Source of the DNA: CAYLZN01 sp964387935
Lineage (GTDB): Bacteria > Acidobacteriota > Vicinamibacteria > Vicinamibacterales > JAFNAJ01
DNA length: 5,790 nt
Reading direction: 5' to 3'
Assembly: GCA_964387935.1 (NCBI GenBank)
Contig: CAYLZN010000354.1
Coordinates: 1 to 5,790 of the forward strand
How positions within the stretch are numbered: the stretch's first letter is position 1; each line of letters opens with the position of its first letter. The notes under the pieces were generated by a model that saw only the letters and a program-made list of their open reading frames with translations, ran no database searches and was not told where the DNA came from. Of the stretch, positions 1 through 4,059 are shown one piece after another. Both the position numbers and the translations under genes were made by a program.

Positions 1-54
1 GTCGGGCTGGCCGCCGAGGGTATAACCCGTCCTCGAAATAGGACACCCCCTCAT
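1..54 (-). CDS. Possible 5' end of the next gene, cut by the window edge
   Basis: After the HNH gene stops, two minus-strand frames stay open to the window edge. One starts at ATG (54-52), sharing ATGA with the HNH stop, and reads MRGCPISRTGYTLGGQPD. The other starts at GTG (46-44) and reads VSYFEDGLYPRRPAR, which looks more protein-like. Neither has a well-spaced Shine-Dalgarno sequence; the G-run at 47-51 touches the GTG. By analogy with other phages, a packaging gene such as a terminase subunit could follow the HNH gene, but 15-18 codons cannot show that. The product is unknown and the start is undecided. Confidence 0.3.
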   Translation of the reverse strand, partial: MRGCPISRTGYTLGGQPD

Positions 55-401
55 GCGTGCACCCGTACACTTGCGCGGCGCTCGCGCTTGGCCTTGGCCT
101 TGTTGCACTCCCTGTGAGCGCGCTGGAGGTTGGCTCGGTCGTTCGTGCCGCCCTGGGAGCGGGGGGTCTTGTGGTCCACCACGTCGTCAGGCAGACCCGG
201 GCCACCACAGATGCCGCAGGCGTGCTCCTCGGTCTTCACCCTGCGGGCGAGAGAGGACCAGCCGGCACCGTACCGCTGCGCGCTGGTGGGCCTGTCCGGC
301 TTGTGCCGCCACGGTGTCCTGGGGTCCTGGCGGGCGTGGTCCGAGCAGGGCAGTGCGTTCATGCAGCCTGGTCGGGAGCAGAGGGTGCGCGCTCGACTCA
401 C
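51..401 (-). CDS. HNH endonuclease, phage packaging-associated type
   Basis: This 116-residue protein is a probable metal-dependent DNA nuclease. A Cys-rich N-terminus (C8, C13, C19, H22) precedes a basic linker and the segment RPTSAQRYGAGW (about 38-49), which is typical of small phage HNH proteins. The HNH core follows: C62-x2-C65, the D76-H77 pair of the first beta strand, a GG turn (84-85), the central N91 in NLQ, and H96-x2-C99-N100 followed by K. The last position is N rather than H (an HNN variant), which is common in the family. The zinc knuckle appears to use C62, C65 and C99, with H96 replacing the usual fourth Cys. The start is GTG at 401-399, overlapping the upstream stop as GTGA, with GAGGA at 411-407 spaced 5 bases away. 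In many tailed phages such a gene sits beside the terminase and supports packaging. The family call is strong; the packaging role is inferred. Confidence 0.88.
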   Translation of the reverse strand: MSRARTLCSRPGCMNALPCSDHARQDPRTPWRHKPDRPTSAQRYGAGWSSLARRVKTEEHACGICGGPGLPDDVVDHKTPRSQGGTNDRANLQRAHRECNKAKAKRERRASVRVHA

Positions 402-682
402 GCCCGTCCTCGCATCCGGTCAGCGATCGCCTGGCACTCCTCCAGGGTTCGCTTTGGAGCGAGCGCCAGCGTGCGGCTGGATCGCGGGCGAGCCGGCTGT
501 CGATCCTGGGCATAGTCGTGCTTGTCGGCATTGGCGACGTGGAAGCCGTGGCGACCACAGCGGCCGAGCGCGGGGTAGATGCGAAGGCGGTACTGAGCCT
601 TCATGTGGGACGAGCGGGCCACAGCCTCGGACACGAAGAGTCTCTTGCGGCAGTCCTCGGGCCGGCGGGAGCAGCGTCGCAT
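398..682 (-). CDS. Small Cys/His protein, possible zinc ribbon
   Basis: This is a 94-residue basic protein. C4 and C11 lie at the N-terminus, followed by a KRLF-x-SEA segment (13-20), then LRIYP (33-37) and CGRHGFH (C42, H45, H48). The order (Cys, basic/aromatic segment with Ser-Glu-Ala, then a strand ending in a Cys/His cluster) resembles the small zinc-ribbon proteins often encoded in phages and actinobacteria, whose last motif is usually of the form CxxCxxxH. Here the pair is incomplete, so metal binding is only plausible. The C-terminal third is a basic, probably helical tail. The ATG (682-680) shares its A with the upstream stop (TGATG) and has AGGGG at 692-688, 5 bases away. The stop overlaps the HNH start. 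This tight coupling on both sides is the main evidence that the gene is real. Its function is unknown; nucleic-acid binding is a guess from charge and Cys/His content. Confidence 0.68.
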   Translation of the reverse strand: MRRCSRRPEDCRKRLFVSEAVARSSHMKAQYRLRIYPALGRCGRHGFHVANADKHDYAQDRQPARPRSSRTLALAPKRTLEECQAIADRMRGRA

Positions 683-1107
683 CAGGACCCCTGGCCTAGA
701 TCGGCCACGACGCTCAGGCGGTCGTAGGCGTTGGACGCCGGGCGCCCCCCATTCGGGAAGGTCATGCGCGCACTCGCCGGCCCGAGCACCTCGTACTCCA
801 TGCGGTGCTGGCCTTCGATGAGCCCGCCCGCCGTGTACGGGTCCGCCTCCGTCCCAGCGCCTGAGCTGCCTGCGCTCCAGTCTCCCGCCACCCAGGCGTA
901 GCGCAAGATGCCCAGCGTCGCGGCGCCCTGGACCGTCATCGGGCGGCGCAGCACAGTCCCGTCGTCTTGGAGAATGTGCAGATACCAGGCGGTGCTGCCC
1001 GTAAGGTCGTGCGCTCGAAACTCCCCGGGGAGAGCCGGGTCCGGCTCGAGCAGCTCCACCTCGAGGACGGGCAGCGTGTCGCGGTGCTTGATGTTGAACA
1101 CGCCCAC
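682..1107 (-). CDS. BppU-like baseplate/tail domain protein
   Basis: This 141-residue protein has the layout of the N-terminal domain of BppU-type phage baseplate upper proteins and related tail-associated beta-sandwich proteins. It opens with FNIKHRDT and a strand (LEVELLEP), followed by DLTGSTAWYLHI (35-45), a turn at DDG, the strand GILRYAWVAGD (66-76), EYEVLG (104-109) and a closing TFPNG (116-120). In the family the closing part is usually a 'pushing the tail edge with FPN-D/G' strand. Residues 77-97 (Gly/Ser/Ala-rich) look like an enlarged loop. The protein is about the size of the N-terminal domain alone, with no receptor-binding extension. No signal peptide is present, unlike the four genes before it. 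The start is GTG at 1107-1105, preceded by a strong GAGGAGGA. The stop overlaps the next start (TGATG). The likely role is attachment or structure at the tail tip or baseplate; this rests on motif resemblance only. Confidence 0.62.
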   Translation of the reverse strand: MGVFNIKHRDTLPVLEVELLEPDPALPGEFRAHDLTGSTAWYLHILQDDGTVLRRPMTVQGAATLGILRYAWVAGDWSAGSSGAGTEADPYTAGGLIEGQHRMEYEVLGPASARMTFPNGGRPASNAYDRLSVVADLGQGS

Positions 1108-1110
1108 TGC

Positions 1111-1278
1111 TCAGTCCTCCTCGTGCAGGACGGTGCTTGTCATCGACTCGGGCAGGCTGGTGATGCTCTGGCTTTCTCTTAGGCGTGTCCGGAAGCCGTC
1201 CTCCGGGCGGGCGACGACCACGTAGGGCACGACGGCTCCACCTTCGCCCATACGCGCCGGCCAGAGGAGCAGGAGCAT
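1111..1278 (-). CDS. Hypothetical 55-residue protein
   Basis: I do not recognise this product. The ATG at 1278-1276 lies 2 bases after the upstream stop, and the gene stops 3 bases before the next start. The protein opens with a short run of Leu (MLLLLWPAR), has a second hydrophobic stretch (AVVPYVVVA, 15-23) and ends in a polar, acidic tail (LHEED). The hydrophobic runs are too short for a convincing membrane segment or signal peptide. No Shine-Dalgarno sequence is visible; translation would rely on reinitiation after the FnIII gene. Its last codons carry the strong ribosome-binding site of the following gene. The exact fit into the 173-base space between two better-supported genes argues that it is real, but it could be non-coding spacer. 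Confidence 0.5.
   Translation of the reverse strand: MLLLLWPARMGEGGAVVPYVVVARPEDGFRTRLRESQSITSLPESMTSTVLHEED
1115..1122 (-). promoter_or_regulatory. Strong Shine-Dalgarno for the BppU-like gene
   Basis: On the minus strand this reads GAGGAGGA, ending 7 bases before the GTG at 1107-1105. It fixes that GTG as the start of the baseplate-like gene. It is one of the two strongest ribosome-binding sites in the window and is embedded in the last codons of the 55-residue gene. Confidence 0.75.
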
Positions 1279-1280
1279 CG

Positions 1281-1634
1281 TCAGGGCAGGATGGTGATGA
1301 TGACCTGCAGGCCTCCAGGGGCCGCTGGCACGCTCGGCGTCGTGGCGCACGCCTCCGCCGAGGGCGGGCTCGATCCCAGAGCGTTCGTGGCCAGCACGCG
1401 GTAGCAGTAGGCCGTGGCCATGGCCAGGTCGTTGTCTTGGTGGCTGGTGGCGTTGGCCGGCAGGGTGGCCAGGGTCTCGTAGGCACCGGCCCCCACCTTG
1501 CGCTCGACGACGAAGGCGTCCTCGTTGTCCGAGTTGTCCGTCCACGACAGCGTGGCGCGGATCGAGGCGGCCTCGGCGGGCACGACAGATACCAGGCACA
1601 GCAGCACAGCGACGGCGGCGAACAGCTTCCTCAA
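1281..1634 (-). CDS. Exported single fibronectin type III domain protein
   Basis: This 117-residue protein has a Sec signal peptide (basic LRK, hydrophobic core about 5-18, AEA before the likely cut at 22/23), then one fibronectin type III domain. Visible landmarks are a B-strand Trp (LSWTDNSDNED, 29-39), an FVVERK strand (41-46), a YETLATLP strand (52-59), a YCYRVLATN F-strand (76-84) and a short tail (VIITILP). FnIII domains are common as surface-binding or spacer modules on phage and secreted bacterial proteins. C77 and C96 in neighbouring strands could form a disulfide after export. C13 is in the signal peptide and is not a lipobox Cys, since L precedes it. The start is TTG at 1634-1632, overlapping the upstream stop (TTGA). 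It is supported by a near-ideal Shine-Dalgarno sequence and because it places the signal peptide exactly at the N-terminus. No enzymatic motif is seen. The domain call is strong; the role is unknown. Confidence 0.82.
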   Translation of the reverse strand: MRKLFAAVAVLLCLVSVVPAEAASIRATLSWTDNSDNEDAFVVERKVGAGAYETLATLPANATSHQDNDLAMATAYCYRVLATNALGSSPPSAEACATTPSVPAAPGGLQVIITILP

Positions 1635-2728
1635 GGGATCACCTCCATTTGGATGGCCGGAGCTCCGGGCGCGTTCGGCCCAGAGGGCGGGTTGATCAGG
1701 TTGTCGTGCTCCGTCACGGGCGGCACGATGTTGAGCGCGACGCCGTTGCGGCGCAGCACGTTGTGGTGCGCGTCCCCGGTCGAGCCGTAGGCCCGGATGC
1801 CAGTCCCGTTGTCCTCGACGGTGTTGTGGTCCACCTCGAAGTCGTCGTGCCCGGTGCTCACGAAGCCTTCGGCGAGGTTGTGGTGGATAAAGCTCTGCGT
1901 CACTCGCACGCGCAGGCCGTCGTCGTGGATCACGACGCCGCGGCCCGGGTCTCCTCGGAGGTTGGTCATGCCGTTGACCTCGAGCCCGTGAACGACCACG
2001 TCCTCGCAGCGCTTGATGTCGACGCCGTTCTCTCCCTCGTCCCGGAAGTGCCCGCCCACGATGTACACCTCGCCCGGGAACGGCGGGCCTCCGGTGGCGC
2101 TCCCGCACTGGATCGAGTCGCCGTTGTTGCGATAGCTCTGGTGCTCGATGAGCCACACGCGCCGCACCGTCGGCGTGCTCGTGCTGATCTTGATCCCGTG
2201 CAGGTCGGCCTCTCCGACCACGGCCGGGTCGCCGTTGTCGTGGATCGCGCACCGATAGAGCACGACGTCCGTGGCCGTGGCCCCGAAGTTGACGATCGCT
2301 CCACCGCCCGTTGACGGGTGCAAGGAGATATCGCAGTTGCGGAAGGCCGCGTGGTGCGCGTTGACCAGCACCTTGAAGTTGGTGGCGACCAGGCCCTCCA
2401 CGATCACGTACTGGCCGTTGAGCTTGAACCCGCTCGTCCCGACGACCGTGGCCCCCGGCGCCTGGAGGATGAACACGGGCTGGCCCGCCGTGCCGGCGGC
2501 GGTCCACGTCCGGTTCGCGAGGTTGTGGCTGCCGGGCTGGAGCTCCATCACGGTGCCGGCCGGGATCGGATTCGGCGGCTGCGTGCCCGGCTGGAGCTGC
2601 AGCGTCACCGGGCCCGGGGCCCCAGTGAGGCCAAAGGACGGCGCGGGCACGCCGGCCGGCGGCGTCCATGGCTGCGCTGAGCACGGCGCAGCGAGGAGCA
2701 CCACGCCGATGGCCAAGCCGCGCGTCAT
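1631..2728 (-). CDS. Exported right-handed beta-helix protein (tailspike- or lyase-like)
   Basis: This 365-residue protein has a signal peptide (MTRGLAIGVVLLAAPCSA, likely cut 18/19), a Pro/Gly-rich linker to about 56, then beta-helix rungs from about 57 to 340. Repeating strand-turn units include YVIVEGLVATNF (107-118), AAFRNCDIS (127-135), VVLYRCAIHDNGD (155-167), VWLIEHQSYRNNGDS (191-205), GENGVDIK (232-239), VVVHGLEVNGM (244-254), GVVIHDDGLRVRV (264-276), DFEVDHNTVEDNG (296-308) and AHHNVLRRNGVALNI (320-334). The regular N-x-G/D-N-G turns are typical of pectate-lyase-like folds, used by polysaccharide lyases, surface adhesins and phage tailspike depolymerases. I cannot identify catalytic residues, so enzyme activity is unproven. 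The ATG at 2728-2726 shares ATGA with the upstream stop; a start 13 codons further upstream would overlap the neighbour more and bury the signal peptide. The mature part has four Cys (132, 160, 208, 241). The fold call is strong; the substrate is unknown. Confidence 0.85.
   Translation of the reverse strand: MTRGLAIGVVLLAAPCSAQPWTPPAGVPAPSFGLTGAPGPVTLQLQPGTQPPNPIPAGTVMELQPGSHNLANRTWTAAGTAGQPVFILQAPGATVVGTSGFKLNGQYVIVEGLVATNFKVLVNAHHAAFRNCDISLHPSTGGGAIVNFGATATDVVLYRCAIHDNGDPAVVGEADLHGIKISTSTPTVRRVWLIEHQSYRNNGDSIQCGSATGGPPFPGEVYIVGGHFRDEGENGVDIKRCEDVVVHGLEVNGMTNLRGDPGRGVVIHDDGLRVRVTQSFIHHNLAEGFVSTGHDDFEVDHNTVEDNGTGIRAYGSTGDAHHNVLRRNGVALNIVPPVTEHDNLINPPSGPNAPGAPAIQMEVIP
1637..1646 (-). promoter_or_regulatory. 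Near-perfect Shine-Dalgarno supporting a TTG start
   Basis: On the minus strand this reads GGAGGTGATC, complementary to the 3' end of 16S rRNA over ten bases. Its GGAGG lies 7 bases before the TTG at 1634-1632. It falls in the last codons of the beta-helix gene. It decides the FnIII start in favour of TTG and may offset the weak initiation codon. Confidence 0.8.
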
Positions 2729-4059
2729 CGGCAGCCCCAAAAGCCCATGCCACCGAACGGTGTGCACCCCGCCGCCGCCGCGGCATCACCGAACAGCACG
2801 ACCCCGACCCAGGAGGCCGCCGTGGGCTCCGTGTCGTCCATGACGAAGGTCACGCCGTCGGAGTCGATGGACTTGACGTCCATGAGCGCGTCGATCGCCG
2901 CGCCGTTGGTGCTCTTGGCCAGGATCTCGTCCGTCTCATTGATGCCGACGGCCTCGGTGGTCGCCAAGTTGTCGTTGGCGCGAGTCCCTTGCGTCGATCG
3001 AGAAGCGTCGCTCACCCCTCCGCCCAAGATCATCCAGCCCGGTGCGGCCGGCGTGTCGGCCGAGTGCTCGGCCTGGCCGGTCGAGGCGACCAAGATGCCG
3101 CGGGGCGTACCGACTCCGGCGCCGGTGACCACGATGTCGTTGCCGTCCGTGCGGGTGAGGACATCCGTCACGTACGTGCGTGGTCCGCGCAGGGCCAGGT
3201 AACCGAACAGGCGGCCGGCGGCGGTCGTCTCTGCGAAGTTCAGGTTGACGCCGTCCGAGTCGAAGGATGAGAAGCTCGCGCGGCAGTCCGTAGCGGGCGG
3301 CGTGCCGTCCATCAGGGCCAGCACCTCGCCGGAGCGTCCGTAACTGCGTGTCGCGCTGGGATCGTCGCCCTGGTTGTCCCCTGCCACCGCGACCCATTCG
3401 CCGGAGCCGTTCGTCACGCCGATCATGGGGCGCCAGTCGTCCGCGCGTGTGTTGGTGGCGGTTGCCTGAGACCCGATGAAGGCGGCGAACGTGGGCTCGA
3501 ACGAGAGGCCGGTGACGACCGATTGCACTCCGGTGGAGTCGGGCTCGGCGAAGGTCCCCGTGGCCACGTTGGTCAGGTCATCCCCGCCCAGCGCGAGGTA
3601 TCCGAAGTTGCGCGCCTCCGCGAGCTGGTCGTCCACGACCCAGGTAAACCCGTCGGCGTCGAAGGACTGGAGATCGATCAGGCCGCTCACGGCGCCGGCG
3701 TTGGTCAGCGAACCGGCAATGGCGTCGGTGCGGATCATGCTGTCCGCGTCGACGGTCCCGGAGTTGTCCTCGTGCTGCACGAGAACGAGCACGCGCGAGC
3801 TGGTGGACGCGACGAACCCGATCCCGAAACGCCCGTGCTGGCTCGTGGTGACGTTGTCCGTCGCGGAGCCGGAAGCGCCGTTCCAGACGATGAGCGCCTT
3901 CGGCTGGAACCCGAATCCGGATGGCGATCCGGTCGTGCCGACCGTGTCCGTGGAGTTGACGAGGAAGGTCCCCCGGAACGTCTGGAGAGCGGCCGACGCC
4001 GGGGAGGCGATCCAGAGAGCGCCGATCAGCGTCAGGGCGAGCCTGAGTGCCTGGCGCAT
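2725..4059 (-). CDS. Exported protein of three tandem ~133-residue domains
   Basis: This is a 444-residue protein of unknown function. A signal peptide (MRQALRLALTLIGALWIASP, then ASA, cut 23/24) precedes three diverged copies of one domain at about 25-159, 160-292 and 293-425. Each copy begins with a strand pair ending in a hydrophobic run (FGFQPKALIVWNG 48-60; LSFEPTFAAFIGS 185-197; AGVGTPRGILVASTG 314-328) and ends with an acidic-Gly motif (FDADGF, FDSDGV, IDSDGV) followed by FGYLALGG, FGYLALRG or VGVVLFG. The matching Gly residues (137, 270, 402) are 133 and 132 residues apart. The 'GFQPKA' strand is familiar from uncharacterised phage and secreted proteins. The tail (426-444) is Ala/Gly-rich with C432 and C443. 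The ATG (4059-4057) shares its A with the upstream stop (TGATG). No good Shine-Dalgarno sequence is seen, so coupling is likely. All-beta composition and Thr/Ser/Asp richness suggest a structural or adhesive protein; no catalytic motif is seen. Confidence 0.8.
   Translation of the reverse strand: MRQALRLALTLIGALWIASPASAALQTFRGTFLVNSTDTVGTTGSPSGFGFQPKALIVWNGASGSATDNVTTSQHGRFGIGFVASTSSRVLVLVQHEDNSGTVDADSMIRTDAIAGSLTNAGAVSGLIDLQSFDADGFTWVVDDQLAEARNFGYLALGGDDLTNVATGTFAEPDSTGVQSVVTGLSFEPTFAAFIGSQATATNTRADDWRPMIGVTNGSGEWVAVAGDNQGDDPSATRSYGRSGEVLALMDGTPPATDCRASFSSFDSDGVNLNFAETTAAGRLFGYLALRGPRTYVTDVLTRTDGNDIVVTGAGVGTPRGILVASTGQAEHSADTPAAPGWMILGGGVSDASRSTQGTRANDNLATTEAVGINETDEILAKSTNGAAIDALMDVKSIDSDGVTFVMDDTEPTAASWVGVVLFGDAAAAAGCTPFGGMGFWGCR
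2785..3987 (-). repeat. Three-fold domain repeat within the 444-residue protein
   Basis: The three units are at about 3987-3583, 3582-3184 and 3183-2785. They were recognised at protein level by the recurring D-x-D-G and GYLAL-type motifs at a period of about 133 residues. Unit 2 carries roughly ten extra residues between its ALMD motif and its DSDG motif. The DNA copies are too diverged to see by eye, so the duplications are old. Confidence 0.7.

Noticed and set aside
53..727. Plus-strand open frames opposite the HNH and Cys/His genes
   Set aside because: Cys/Arg/Ser-rich shadow translation; the opposite strand carries a clear HNH motif and coupled starts.
1108..1280. Regulatory RNA or terminator between the FnIII and BppU-like genes
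   Set aside because: No convincing hairpin with a T-run was seen, and the space is filled by a coupled 55-codon frame.
683..1486. Upstream extension of the frame ending at 398 on the minus strand
   Set aside because: Above 682 the translation becomes Arg/Pro-rich and overlaps two other genes in different frames; only the part from the ATG at 682 looks real.
1649..2314. Long plus-strand open frame antisense to the beta-helix gene
   Set aside because: Val/Ala/Arg-rich translation with no domain logic; it mirrors a well-supported minus-strand gene, as expected in high-GC DNA.
2675..2728. Lipoprotein signal in the beta-helix protein (AAPC)
   Set aside because: The residue before the Cys is Pro, which does not fit a lipobox; the CSA-Q site for ordinary signal peptidase fits better.
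1635..2789. Upstream extension of the frame ending at 1281 on the minus strand
   Set aside because: Upstream of the TTG at 1634 it is an Arg/Gly-rich shadow of the beta-helix gene; the signal peptide and ribosome site place the start at 1634.
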